From Bacillota bacterium (lineage in GTDB: Bacteria > Bacillota > Clostridia > Christensenellales > Christensenellaceae): 64,000 nt of DNA. Below, in pieces: positions 52,670 through 61,607 of this stretch. A program made the position numbers and the translations under genes. Location: contig JAEYKI010000008.1 in the NCBI GenBank assembly GCA_023408315.1, positions 558,001 to 622,000 of the forward strand, read 5' to 3'. The number at the start of each line of letters is the position of its first letter. Position 1 is the first letter of the stretch. The notes below the pieces were generated by a model. That model worked only from the letters and a program-made list of their open reading frames with translations. It was not told where the DNA came from and did not search any database.

Positions 52670-54715
52670 TTATACTCCCCTTTTCAGGTGTCCCTGTGTT
52701 GTGTTTTCCAAATGTATATCCGCGTCTCCGCCTTGGCGCACAGCGTGGATGTATGCGCGCACAATGTCTTCCCGGTATTCATCCAGCAGCAGCCGCACGG
52801 CGTCTGTTCCGTGCCGTACGGACGATACCTCCCGCATGGCAAGCAGCACCGGATTTAAAACGGCTGTCAGTTCCCCGGCCGCCCGTATTCTGCGCACGCG
52901 GTACGCATACCCGCGCCTGTCCTTCATCCCGCCCATTGGCAATGGATGCGCCAGCCACATCAGCGGCAGGTATCCGTAAGCAATAATTTCAGACGGCAGG
53001 CACCCCTTCACCGCATTGATGTCTTTTTTGCCCAGCTCCGCGCTCAGGGTTATGCCTGCACAACCCATTTCCACATAATTGCGCACAGTTTTGCGGTTGG
53101 CAATGTTACAGGTATAATCCGCAACAATACCTTTGTAATAACCCTTTAGCAATTCTATCTGCGCAAAATTGCCTGCCAGAGCTCCGCCAAACAGGCCGTG
53201 CATCCGGCAAAGCAGGTTGTCCATGTGTTCCATATCCTTCTGCCGCAAAAACGGCGGCAGGGTTATATACGGCTTTAAGCCGGTTTCTTTTTCAATTACT
53301 TCGGCTTTTCCCAGTATTCTTTCATCATACACATCCGGCGCAAAATACACCCTGTCTGCGCCCGCTTTCAGGCACCGTACAGCCATACCGGCATCACCCG
53401 TCTGCACAAAAACCAGCCGCAGGCGGTGGGGGCATTCATTCTCCGGCTGCGGCGCTTTTGATTCGCAGGCCCTTGCGTGCCAGCCTTTCAGCATTTCCGC
53501 CTCCAGCGCCGCAATTCCCGCCCTGCGCAAGCTGTTAAGTGCGGATACGCTTATAAACGGGCTTCCTTCAAGCAGCACTTCCGTTTTTTTCACTGCAAAA
53601 ATCGTACCGCCTGTTTTGCCAATGGAACGCGCAACCGTTTCCTTTTGCAGGGGATTCACGGCCTGCGGCAGTTCCTCCTCGCCCAGGGCCTCCGCTTGAT
53701 ATGCGCCGCACTTAAGCGTTAGCGCGGGCCTCTCCCCCTGCGCCAGCCGCGCCCGCGCCTCTATCTCATAAAAAATTTTTTCCCTGTCCTCTGCTTTTTC
53801 TTCCGTGCGTTCCTTGTCTATATTGCGGTTGCCCGGCCTGTCAGGGGCGGTAACGTCCGTGTTGCCCAGTAAATAGCCGCATGTAAACGTGCGGTTATAA
53901 TAGTTCTCCAGATTTGCGACGATGTCCTTGGGAATTTTTTTTCCTTCCAGCGCCGCGTCTATGATTTTCCTGTATGCGCGCACCACGCCGCCCACGTACC
54001 CGCTGTTCTTCATGCGTCCCTCTATTTTAAAGCTTGCAACACCTGCTTGAATCAGCTCCGGCATCAGTTCCGCCGCGCACAGGTCCGCCATGCTCAGGTG
54101 GTACGCTTTTTTTCCGTCAATTTCGTACTCCAACCGGCAGGGCTGCGCGCATTTGCCACGGTTTCCGCTGCGCTCCCCAATAAATGAAGAAAGCAAACAC
54201 AGCCCGGAAACGCCCGAACACAGCGCGCCGTGCACAAACACCTCCGTCTCTATGCCGGCCTTCTGCGCAATTCCCCGTATATCCGCAAGGATAAGTTCCC
54301 TTGCCAGCACCGCCCGCGTGAACCCCATTTGTCCGGTTATCCGCGCGCCCTGCACGTTGTGCACGCACATTTGCGTGCTGGCGTGCAGCGGGATGGTGCA
54401 AAGTTCCCTTACAGCTTTCGCCAGGCCCATGTCCGCCACAATCAGCGCGTCCGCGCCCGCAAGCCAGCACCTGCGCGCTTCCTCCGCGCCCTGCTCCAGT
54501 TCGCCCTGCAGCATCATGGTGTTCAGGGTTACGTACAAACTCGCGCCGCGCAGGTGGCAGTAATCCGCCGCGGCCGCAATCTCAGCTATATTAAAATTAT
54601 CCGCAAACGCCCGGGCGTTAAAGGCTTTTCCTCCAATATACACCGCGTCCGCGCCGTTTTGCACCGCCGCGCGCAGGGCGTCCATCCCGCCCGCCGGGGC
54701 CAGTAGTTCGGGCAT
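52670..54715 (-). CDS. Peptidase U32 family protein, long form
   Basis: 681 residues from the ATG at 54715 (AAAGGAG). Opens MPELLAPAGGMDALRAAVQ, then the U32 signature EVFVHGALCSGVSGLC and CAQPCR cysteine cluster, FKIEGRMKN. The C-terminal half carries the DUF3656-type extension. Homologues (RlhA, TrhP) hydroxylate RNA with prephenate-derived groups; which applies here is uncertain. Ends directly at the mutS2 start. Confidence 0.92.
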   Translation of the reverse strand: MPELLAPAGGMDALRAAVQNGADAVYIGGKAFNARAFADNFNIAEIAAAADYCHLRGASLYVTLNTMMLQGELEQGAEEARRCWLAGADALIVADMGLAKAVRELCTIPLHASTQMCVHNVQGARITGQMGFTRAVLARELILADIRGIAQKAGIETEVFVHGALCSGVSGLCLLSSFIGERSGNRGKCAQPCRLEYEIDGKKAYHLSMADLCAAELMPELIQAGVASFKIEGRMKNSGYVGGVVRAYRKIIDAALEGKKIPKDIVANLENYYNRTFTCGYLLGNTDVTAPDRPGNRNIDKERTEEKAEDREKIFYEIEARARLAQGERPALTLKCGAYQAEALGEEELPQAVNPLQKETVARSIGKTGGTIFAVKKTEVLLEGSPFISVSALNSLRRAGIAALEAEMLKGWHARACESKAPQPENECPHRLRLVFVQTGDAGMAVRCLKAGADRVYFAPDVYDERILGKAEVIEKETGLKPYITLPPFLRQKDMEHMDNLLCRMHGLFGGALAGNFAQIELLKGYYKGIVADYTCNIANRKTVRNYVEMGCAGITLSAELGKKDINAVKGCLPSEIIAYGYLPLMWLAHPLPMGGMKDRRGYAYRVRRIRAAGELTAVLNPVLLAMREVSSVRHGTDAVRLLLDEYREDIVRAYIHAVRQGGDADIHLENTTQGHLKRGV

Positions 54716-54731
54716 TCCTAACTCCTTTTTC

Positions 54732-54761
54732 ACTACTTTTCTTTTAAAAAAGAAAAGTAGT
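54732..54761. repeat. ACTACTTTTCTTTT hairpin
   Basis: 14-bp perfect stem (54732-54745 with 54748-54761) directly upstream of the U32 gene; member of the dispersed pyrimidine/purine hairpin family. Confidence 0.65.
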
Positions 54762-54926
54762 ACAAAAGAAAACCACAACCATAAAAAATCGCTGTTCTCC
54801 TTGTATTTTCTTTACTGCTTTATTATACCGCATAAATGGCATTTTTAGGGGATATTTTTACGTTTTAATTCTATTCACCAATAAAAGAATATCGTAAAAA
54901 AACAGAAGACCACCGTGATCCCTGCT

Positions 54927-55280
54927 TTATGATGTTTTTTTCCAAGAAGGCTTCAGCCGAAAAGTAATGTTGGAATCAGGATTAAATTCAATTGTATACT
55001 CCAAAGATGCGGGATCCAGGCTTTCTTCATTACAAACAAACCTCACAAGCAAACGCCAATCCGTTTTTTTCTCTTTCGTCCGGCTGTTTTCATTCAAGTG
55101 TTTATTCATTTTCGTTGCCGAATCTACCGGCATTTCAGCCATACTTTTTTAGTGCAAATAAGTATTAACAGCCTGCAAGTCACTGTTACTTATGCTGGTA
55201 TTCCCGAGTAACTGGGCTTGGCATCCCTGAAAGATTGATATTAAAAGCACCCATATCGAGATGAATACTATCTTTTTCAT
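54927..55280 (-). pseudogene. Small lipoprotein gene interrupted by an in-frame TAA
   Basis: A 43-codon ORF starts at 55280 behind AGAGG: MKKIVFISIWVLLISIFQGC is a lipoprotein signal with lipobox Cys20. It stops at TAA (55149-55151). In the same frame two codons later a 71-codon ORF begins (ATG 55142) and runs to 54927 with a beta-rich domain (LLVRFVCNEESLDPASLEY). Removing the stop gives one 116-residue lipoprotein. The second ORF has no RBS, which supports a nonsense mutation. Function unknown. Confidence 0.6.
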
Positions 55281-55444
55281 ATCAAACCTCTAAAATAGAA
55301 TCACACACCCGCAACCATTGCATCAACTTCAACATACAAATAAATGTAATATATGTTTTTTAATAGTTTATTATATAAATTATAATAACGAAAGAAAATG
55401 ATACCATTATTTTTAATATCTCTTTTCAATTCATCGACGGTATA

Positions 55445-55472
55445 AAAAACAGCCTGCAATCAGGCTGTTTTT
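55445..55472 (-). terminator. Terminator of zapA
   Basis: 12-bp perfect stem (55445-55456 with 55461-55472), 4-nt loop, T-run; 52 bp after the zapA stop. Confidence 0.85.
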
Positions 55473-55523
55473 AAAGGATCACAAATAAAGGCAATAAACC
55501 TCTTTTGTTCTGAGAAAATCAAA

Positions 55524-55841
55524 TCACCTGAACTTGGACACGTTCTGCTGCTGAGACTGCTGTTGTGTCTGCTGCTGCCTGTGCGGTTCCTTGGCGTCCA
55601 GATACCGTTTCAGTTCTTCCATTTCGTCCTTGAGCTTCAGGTAATCGTCCGCAATGTTAATGGCAGTTAAAATAGCCAGCAGCGTGTTGTTCAACTGCGC
55701 GTTGCCCCGCTTTAATTCCGCCATTTTCTGATTCACGCAAATCGCAACCCTGTGAATATATTCCGCGCTCTCAGCACCCGCTATGGTGTATTCTTTTCCG
55801 CCGATATTTACGATTGTTTTAATCTTTTCCAACGTCTCCAC
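55524..55841 (-). CDS. zapA: Cell division protein ZapA
   Basis: About 105 residues. Domain start KTIVNIGGKEYTIAG and long helix IHRVAICVNQKMAELK fit ZapA, which bundles FtsZ filaments. C-terminal tail is glutamine-rich. The start is uncertain: GTG at 55841 or TTG at 55832 near GGTGGAG; the upstream AT-rich frame is not ZapA-like. Located after pheT, a common clostridial order. Confidence 0.87.
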   Translation of the reverse strand: METLEKIKTIVNIGGKEYTIAGAESAEYIHRVAICVNQKMAELKRGNAQLNNTLLAILTAINIADDYLKLKDEMEELKRYLDAKEPHRQQQTQQQSQQQNVSKFR

Positions 55842-55920
55842 CCACCATATCTTGTTATTTTTTATTATAAACGGTATACCATATTTTCTCAATATATTTT
55901 CGACAAAATCATTGATTTTT

Positions 55921-58299
55921 TTACAACCGCAGTTTGGCTCCGCACTCTCTTTCCAGCAGCTTTAATATTTTTTCCATAATGGCGTTGGTTTCTTCGTCCG
56001 TCATGGTTTTATCCGGCGCGCGGAACTTAAGCCCAAACGCCAGGCTCTTTTTGCCAGCGCCCAGTTTTTCGTCCCTGTACACGTCAAACAATTGAGCAAG
56101 CGCCAGTTTCTTGCCGCCGGCCTGTTTGATGATGCGGAGCACATCGCCCGCGCCAGCTTCCTCGTCCACCACAACCGCAAGGTCGCGTTCCACAGCCGGG
56201 AATCTGGGCAGCGGCTCATATGTGTGCAACGGTTTTTCACTGGCCGCCAGTTTATCAATCCTGATCTGTGCAATCACCGCTTTAGCGCCAATGCCAAACC
56301 GTTCGCACACGTCCGGATGCGCCTCGCCAATCTCGCCAACCACGGCCCCGTTCATCAGTATCTCCGCGCTTACGCCCGGATGCAGCCAGGCGAATTCGGC
56401 TCGCTGGCACACAACTTCCCTGCCGCAAAGCAGGTGCGCAATGTTCTCTATGCATCCTTTCAGCGCAAAGAAGTCCGCGCCCCCGCCCGCCATTGCCATT
56501 ACCAGCACCGGATACTCGTCCGGGAGTTTTCCGGCTTCGGCGGGAATATAGATTCTGCCTGTCTCAAACAGCCGCAACGCATCATTCTTCTTGCTCAGGT
56601 TAAACGCCACCACGCGCAGCATGTCCGCAGCCATAGTGGTGCGCATATAGGCCGTATCGTCCCCCAGCGGATTCAATATTCTCACAGATTCCGGCATGGG
56701 AAGCCCCAGCTTCTGGTATTCCACCTCGCCAATAAAGGAATATGTGATACACTCGTTAAAGCCAGCGCCCGTCAGGTAATTTTTGATCTTGTCCGTAGCG
56801 GCTTCCACCGCGGATACATTGCCGCCCCGCACATCCGCCTGAATGGGCGCCACCGGAATGCTGTTGTACCCATACATGCGGGCCACTTCTTCCGCTATGT
56901 CCGCCCCGCCGAATATGTCCTGCCGGTAAGGCGGAATGCTGCATATAAGCTCGCCGCCCTTAATCTTGGTCCGTATAAAAACCTTCTCCAGGTATGTTTG
57001 CATTTCCTGCGCCGCAAGTTCCGTACCCAGCAGCCCGTTTACGCGCATTGCCGTTGTTTTAACGGTCTTTGGCGTAAGGTCTTCTGCCAGCAGGTCTATC
57101 TCGCCTTTGGCAATTGTTCCGGCGGCAAGCTCTTCCACCAGCGTAAGCGCGCGCTCCATGGCAAATTTTGTGGTAGCAGCGTCCACGCCCTTGGAAAACC
57201 GCTGAGAGCTTTCTGTAGCCAGCCCAAGCGCCCTGGAGGTCTGGCGTATGTTACCGTACATGAACTTGGCGCTTTCAAACACCACCGTTTTGGTCGTATC
57301 CTTAATGCCGGAATCTTCTCCACCCATAATGCCCGCCACGCCAATGGGCCCCTGTGCGTCGCAGATCAGCAGCATGGAATCTGTAAACGTGCGTTCTTTG
57401 CCGTCCAGCGTCATCATCCGCTCGCCGTCTTTAGCCCGGCGCACAATAATCTTTTTTCCGCGGATATCCGCCGCGTCAAACGCGTGCATGGGCTGCCCGG
57501 TCTCCAGCATCACAAAGTTCGTTATATCAACAATATTGTTGATGGGCCGAACGCCCGCTTCCTTCAGCCTTTGCTGCATCCACACCGGGGAGGGCCCAAT
57601 TTTTACGTTTGTAACCGCCCGGGCAATGTATCTTGTGCAAAGGTCGATGTCCGCTACGGAAACTTCCACTATATCTTGTATATCGTCATTTTTTTCAGCA
57701 AACTTTATACCCGGCAATGTAAATTTTGCGTCCAGCGCGGCGGCCGCTTCCCTGGCAACGCCAATGATAGAAAGGCAGTCCGGCCTGTTTGCGCCCACTT
57801 CAAAATCTATTACGCTGCCAGATAAGCCCAGAAGCGTTTTAATATCCTGTCCCACGGCGGGTTCTCCCTGCAGAATCAGTATGCCGTGCACTTCCGCGCC
57901 GGGGTAGTCGCTCTCTTTTAAATCCAGTTCTTCACCCGAGCAGAACATGCCTTCCGAAACCACGCCGCGCAGTTTGCCCTTCTTGATGGAAAGGCCGTTC
58001 GCCAGCTGGGCGCCGTGCAGCGCAACGGGCACATACGCGCCCACAAACACGTTGTCCGCAGCGGTCACAATTTGCAGCTCGCCGTATTCCCCGGCGTCTA
58101 TCCGGCAAACCTGCAGCTTGTCCGCGTCCGGGTGTTTCTCAATTTTTGTGATGCGGCACACCGCAACATTCTTGATGTTCTCACCCAGGCGCACAATCTC
58201 TTCCACGCCGTTGCCGGTCATCACCATTTTTTGCGCAACCGTATCCACATCGTCTTTTGCATCTATATAATCCCGAATCCATCTTAAGGGTGCAAGCAT
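55921..58299 (-). CDS. pheT: Phenylalanyl-tRNA synthetase beta subunit
   Basis: 792 residues. N-terminal tRNA-binding OB domain (about 40-150), B3/B4 editing domain, B5 repeats, catalytic-like core, and C-terminal anticodon-binding FDX-ACB domain (YEPLPRFPAVERDLAV). Pairs with pheS, 12 nt upstream, to form the alpha2beta2 enzyme. Confidence 0.98.
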   Translation of the reverse strand: MLAPLRWIRDYIDAKDDVDTVAQKMVMTGNGVEEIVRLGENIKNVAVCRITKIEKHPDADKLQVCRIDAGEYGELQIVTAADNVFVGAYVPVALHGAQLANGLSIKKGKLRGVVSEGMFCSGEELDLKESDYPGAEVHGILILQGEPAVGQDIKTLLGLSGSVIDFEVGANRPDCLSIIGVAREAAAALDAKFTLPGIKFAEKNDDIQDIVEVSVADIDLCTRYIARAVTNVKIGPSPVWMQQRLKEAGVRPINNIVDITNFVMLETGQPMHAFDAADIRGKKIIVRRAKDGERMMTLDGKERTFTDSMLLICDAQGPIGVAGIMGGEDSGIKDTTKTVVFESAKFMYGNIRQTSRALGLATESSQRFSKGVDAATTKFAMERALTLVEELAAGTIAKGEIDLLAEDLTPKTVKTTAMRVNGLLGTELAAQEMQTYLEKVFIRTKIKGGELICSIPPYRQDIFGGADIAEEVARMYGYNSIPVAPIQADVRGGNVSAVEAATDKIKNYLTGAGFNECITYSFIGEVEYQKLGLPMPESVRILNPLGDDTAYMRTTMAADMLRVVAFNLSKKNDALRLFETGRIYIPAEAGKLPDEYPVLVMAMAGGGADFFALKGCIENIAHLLCGREVVCQRAEFAWLHPGVSAEILMNGAVVGEIGEAHPDVCERFGIGAKAVIAQIRIDKLAASEKPLHTYEPLPRFPAVERDLAVVVDEEAGAGDVLRIIKQAGGKKLALAQLFDVYRDEKLGAGKKSLAFGLKFRAPDKTMTDEETNAIMEKILKLLERECGAKLRL

Positions 58300-58311
58300 T
58301 TTTCTCTCTCC

Positions 58312-59334
58312 TTACTTAAACTGGTTTAAAAAGCGCACATCGTTTTCAAACAGCAGGCGTATGTCCGTAATGCCGTATTTGATGTTTGTAAGCCTGTCCA
58401 GCCCCAAACCAAACGCAAAGCCGGAATATTCCCCGGGGTCTATGCCGCAATTTTTCAGTACTACCGGATTCACCATGCCGCAGCCTAATACCTCTATCAT
58501 CCCGGCGCCCTTGCAGGCCGGGCATCCCTTGCCCTTACATACGCGGCAGGTTGCGTCCACTTCCGCGCTGGGTTCGGTAAACGGGAAAAACCCGGGGCGG
58601 AACTTGGTCACGGTATCGTCTCCATACAGTTCTTTTAAAAACGTGTTAATGGTGCCCTTTAAATTCGCGAGCGTAATGCCTTTTCCCACCACCAGGCCTT
58701 CCACCTGGTTGAACACCGGGGAATGGGTCGCGTCCACATCATCCGTACGGTATACGCGGCCGGGGCAAATCATGCGGATGGGGGGCTTCTGTTTCAGCAT
58801 GGTGCGTATCTGCACCGGGGATGTATGTGTGCGCAGCACAATATCCTCGCTTACGTAGAACGTGTCCTGCATATCGCGCGAGGGGTGGTTCTTTGGGATG
58901 TTGAGCATCTCAAAGTTGTATTCGTCGGTCTCCACCTCCGGGCCTTCGTTCACGTCAAACCCCATGCGCAAAAAGATATCGCGTATTTCCCTGTACACAA
59001 TGGTGAGCGGGTGCAGGCTGCCCACGGCCGTTCCCGTGCCGGGCAGTGTTACGTCCACACGCTCTTCTTTCAGCTTCTTTTCTTTTTCAATTTCCTTTAT
59101 GTTCAAAAGCGCGGATTCCAGTGCCGCTTCAATTTCGCACCGCGCCCAGTTCACCAGTTTTCCCATCTCGGCGCGCATGGAAGGTTCCGCTTTGCCAACT
59201 TCCTTTAAAAGTGCGGTCACGCTGCCGTTTTTGCCTAAAAAGCGCACGCGGACTTCCTGCAGGCTTTGCATGCCGTCCGCCGTTTTAAGAGCCTCAAGCG
59301 CCTCGGCAACCAGGCTCTCCGTCATTTCCTTCAT
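58312..59334 (-). CDS. pheS: Phenylalanyl-tRNA synthetase alpha subunit
   Basis: 340 residues. N-terminal coiled-coil, then class II motifs: GPEVETDEYNFEMLNIPKNH (motif 1/2 region), HTSPVQIRTM, FRPGFFPFTEPSAEVD and GLGLDRLTNIKYGI (motif 3). Overlaps the preceding methyltransferase gene by 4 nt. No T-box leader upstream. Confidence 0.98.
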   Translation of the reverse strand: MKEMTESLVAEALEALKTADGMQSLQEVRVRFLGKNGSVTALLKEVGKAEPSMRAEMGKLVNWARCEIEAALESALLNIKEIEKEKKLKEERVDVTLPGTGTAVGSLHPLTIVYREIRDIFLRMGFDVNEGPEVETDEYNFEMLNIPKNHPSRDMQDTFYVSEDIVLRTHTSPVQIRTMLKQKPPIRMICPGRVYRTDDVDATHSPVFNQVEGLVVGKGITLANLKGTINTFLKELYGDDTVTKFRPGFFPFTEPSAEVDATCRVCKGKGCPACKGAGMIEVLGCGMVNPVVLKNCGIDPGEYSGFAFGLGLDRLTNIKYGITDIRLLFENDVRFLNQFK

Positions 59335-60107
59335 ATCTCGCCAAACTCCTCTTTTGCTTTTTCCATTTTTTCTCTTGCCATGTACATCATTATACCTGCG
59401 GCAACAGAGGCGTTCAAGCTTTCCGCCCGGCCGTAAATAGGTATTTTATAAAGTGAATCGCTCAGGGTTGCAGTCTCTTCGCTCACACCCCTGGATTCGT
59501 TTCCAATCACCAGGCACATGTTCGCGCAGGCCGGTAATTCCGCCTTGCCGTTTAAATGTCCGGATACAACGCAGCCGGTATTTTTAAATTCCATAAAATA
59601 GGCAGCCAAATCCCCTTCATACAAATGCAGGTGAAAAATGCTGCCCATGGAGGCGCGCACCGCTTTGGGGTTCAGCCAGTCCGCGCAACCCAAGCCAAAA
59701 ACAACACCCGCTGCGCCCGCCGCGTCCGCGCTGCGTATAATGCTGCCCACGTTCTGCGGATCGCTTACGCACTCCAGCGCAACCACCAGGCCGCCCTGCG
59801 GCTTTACAAACGGCGGAATCGCCACGCAGGCCGCTACGTTCTGCGGCGTCTGTACGCTGGTAACAGCCTCAATCACAGGCTTGGATACCTGGATCACTTC
59901 CACACCCTGCTCGCGCGCAAGCGCTTCTATCCGCCGGTCGGAACCATGGATAAACACGCTCTCCACCACGCATTGGGAAAGCAACGCCTCTTCCACGCAT
60001 TTGGCGCCCTCAGCCAAAAACTGGCCGTATTCCTGCCTGCCCTTTTTGGACTTTAGAGCCCGCATCTTCCTGATTGTTTCGTTCTGGGTACTGTCTATCC
60101 GTTTCAT
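59331..60107 (-). CDS. SpoU/TrmH family RNA 2'-O-methyltransferase
   Basis: 258-residue SPOUT enzyme. N-terminal L30e-like substrate-binding domain (about 1-90), then the knot: LECVSDPQNVGSIIRSADAAG, LVIGNESRGVSEE and LNASVAAGIMMY, the SAM-binding motifs 1-3. Ribosomal or transfer RNA target unknown. Usually located before pheST in clostridia, as here. Confidence 0.95.
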   Translation of the reverse strand: MKRIDSTQNETIRKMRALKSKKGRQEYGQFLAEGAKCVEEALLSQCVVESVFIHGSDRRIEALAREQGVEVIQVSKPVIEAVTSVQTPQNVAACVAIPPFVKPQGGLVVALECVSDPQNVGSIIRSADAAGAAGVVFGLGCADWLNPKAVRASMGSIFHLHLYEGDLAAYFMEFKNTGCVVSGHLNGKAELPACANMCLVIGNESRGVSEETATLSDSLYKIPIYGRAESLNASVAAGIMMYMAREKMEKAKEEFGEI

Positions 60108-60130
60108 TTGGGTATTCCTTTCTTTTTGAT

Positions 60131-60192
60131 TACCTTTCTTTTAGAAAACCGTGGTCCCCCAAAATCCATGATTTGGGGTGAAGTGAAAGGTA
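60131..60192. repeat. TACCTTTC hairpin element
   Basis: 8-bp outer stem tacctttc/gaaaggta (60131-60138 with 60185-60192) enclosing CTTTTAGAAAA and a ccccaaa/tttgggg hairpin. Same style as the elements at 7382 and 54732; upstream of the methyltransferase gene. Confidence 0.55.
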
Positions 60193-60223
60193 ACACCAAA
60201 GAAAATCGACCTATTAGAGTAAA

Positions 60224-60253
60224 TAACCCCATCCAAATAAATAGATGGGGTTA
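60224..60253 (-). terminator. Terminator of infC-rpmI-rplT
   Basis: 10-bp perfect stem (60224-60233 with 60244-60253), 10-nt loop; the tail on the minus strand is only moderately T-rich. Confidence 0.65.
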
Positions 60254-60268
60254 CACAAGTTTCTTTAA

Positions 60269-60622
60269 TCAGACACTTTTTTTAGCCAGTTCAGCCAGTT
60301 TTGCGAAAGCGTTCTTATCGTTAACCGCCATGTCCGCCAATATCTTCCTGTTAATATCCACGCCGGCTTTTTTGAGGCCGTTCATCATCTGAGAATAGCT
60401 TACGCCGTTCTGCCTTGCCTGCGCGTTAATACGGATGATCCACAGCTTGCGAAAATCGCGTTTTTTAAGCCTGCGGCCAATGTATGCATAATTGAGAGAT
60501 TTCATTACGGCAGCTTTTGCACTGCGGTATTGCTTGGATTTTGCGCCAAAGTATCCTTTTGCGAGTTTATATACTTTTTTACGTTTTTTGTGGGCGTTTA
60601 CTGCCCTTTTTATTCTAGCCAA
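60269..60622 (-). CDS. rplT: 50S ribosomal protein L20
   Basis: 117 residues; MARIKRAVNAHKKRKKVYKL and AKGYFGAKSKQYR are diagnostic. Binds 23S rRNA early in assembly and represses its own operon by binding the leader. Last gene of infC-rpmI-rplT. Confidence 0.98.
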   Translation of the reverse strand: MARIKRAVNAHKKRKKVYKLAKGYFGAKSKQYRSAKAAVMKSLNYAYIGRRLKKRDFRKLWIIRINAQARQNGVSYSQMMNGLKKAGVDINRKILADMAVNDKNAFAKLAELAKKSV

Positions 60623-60662
60623 TTGAGTTTACCTCCTGTTTTTCTTAAGAGCTATTTGCGGG

Positions 60663-60860
60663 TTATTTGTAAGGAATCAACACTTTTATGTTTCTCTGCT
60701 CCGCCGCGCAAATATAAGTGCCCTTACGGAGATTTCTTTTCCTTTTGGATGATTTCTTGTTTAGGATGTGGCTTTTATAAGCTTTTGCCCGTTTCACCTT
60801 GCCGGTTCCGGTCAGGCTGAACCTTTTTGCCGCTCCTCTATGCGTCTTCATTTTTGGCAT
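60663..60860 (-). CDS. rpmI: 50S ribosomal protein L35
   Basis: 65 residues; MPKMKTHRGAAKRFSLTGTG and KSSKRKRNLRKG fit L35. Between infC and rplT with short gaps. Confidence 0.98.
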   Translation of the reverse strand: MPKMKTHRGAAKRFSLTGTGKVKRAKAYKSHILNKKSSKRKRNLRKGTYICAAEQRNIKVLIPYK

Positions 60861-60876
60861 TTTGTGTGCCCTCCTT

Positions 60877-61386
60877 CTAGTTCTTTGGTGATAATATCAT
60901 AAACATGCTTCTGCCTTCCATTTTTGCAGCTTTTTCAACAACCGCAGCATCCTGAATCATGGTAATAAACTCGTTCATCACCATAAGGCCCTGATCCGTA
61001 TGGCTCAGTTGCCTGCCCTTGAAGCGAATGGAAACCTTCACCTTGTCCCCGCCCTGCAGGAACTTGATTACGTTTTTGGCCTTTACTTCCATGTCGTGCT
61101 TGTCAATGGTTGAAGATAGCCGCATTTCTTTCAGCACAATCACTTTTTGATTTTTACGCGCTTCCTTCTGGCGTTTTTCCTGTTCAAACCTGAATCTGCC
61201 GTAATCCATAATCTTGCAGACAGGCGGCGTCGCCTTGGGCGAGATGTTCACCAGGTCCAGGTCTTTTTCTTCCGCCATCCTCAGAGCGTCCGCCAGCGGC
61301 AGTATGCCAAGCTGGCTGCCGTCTTCGGCTACCACCCTTACTTCTTTGTCTTTTATTTGCTCGTTTATGAGCTGCTCGTTTGCGAT
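60877..61386 (-). CDS. infC: Translation initiation factor IF-3 with AUC start
   Basis: 169 residues if translation starts at the ATC (61384-61386), 8 nt after AAGGAGG. The first residues then read (M)ANEQLINEQIKDKEVRVVAE, exactly the IF-3 N-terminus; the first conventional start (GTG at 61335) would cut off 17 conserved residues and has no RBS. infC uses non-AUG starts (AUU in E. coli and Bacillus, AUC in Myxococcus), which IF-3 itself discriminates against for autoregulation. N-domain, linker and C-domain (VKVSIRFKGRQLSH) all present. Confidence 0.95.
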   Translation of the reverse strand: MANEQLINEQIKDKEVRVVAEDGSQLGILPLADALRMAEEKDLDLVNISPKATPPVCKIMDYGRFRFEQEKRQKEARKNQKVIVLKEMRLSSTIDKHDMEVKAKNVIKFLQGGDKVKVSIRFKGRQLSHTDQGLMVMNEFITMIQDAAVVEKAAKMEGRSMFMILSPKN

Positions 61387-61570
61387 AGGTTTCGCCTCCT
61401 TAAATTAAGTTACTATTGAACGGCCGCGCCGTCACAAATAAAAATGCGGGTAGAGCATACCCGCATGTAACTTCCATCCCGCCAAAATAAATCTTTGGCG
61501 TTAAGTCCTTCATAAACCAGCCAGCGCAATTACCGGCAAGGTGAGAAACGGGTGTTTCTGCTTCTTTACA
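61387..61570 (-). promoter_or_regulatory. infC leader with attenuator (L20-leader type)
   Basis: About 184-nt leader. A 9-bp stem atgcgggta/tacccgcat (61444-61452 with 61458-61466) followed on the minus strand by TTTTTATTT is an intrinsic terminator before the coding region. Upstream leader sequence could pair alternatively. This matches the L20-responsive leader of infC-rpmI-rplT in Firmicutes; the specific fold was not computed. Confidence 0.7.
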
Positions 61571-61576
61571 AGAACA

Positions 61577-61605
61577 AATATAACAAGGCCTCGGGCTTTT
61601 GTCAA
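61577..61605 (-). promoter_or_regulatory. Promoter of infC-rpmI-rplT
   Basis: Minus-strand TTGACA (61600-61605), 17-bp spacer, TATATT (61577-61582), lying just after the thrS stop. Confidence 0.8.
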
Positions 61606-61607
61606 CC

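Noticed and set aside
56092..57825. 577-codon plus-strand ORF opposite pheT
   Set aside because: Same shadow effect; the pheT frame has a complete, well-known domain order.
60108..60268. T-box or other leader upstream of the methyltransferase-pheST genes
   Set aside because: The interval is taken up by a repeat hairpin and the rplT terminator; no T-box sequence seen.
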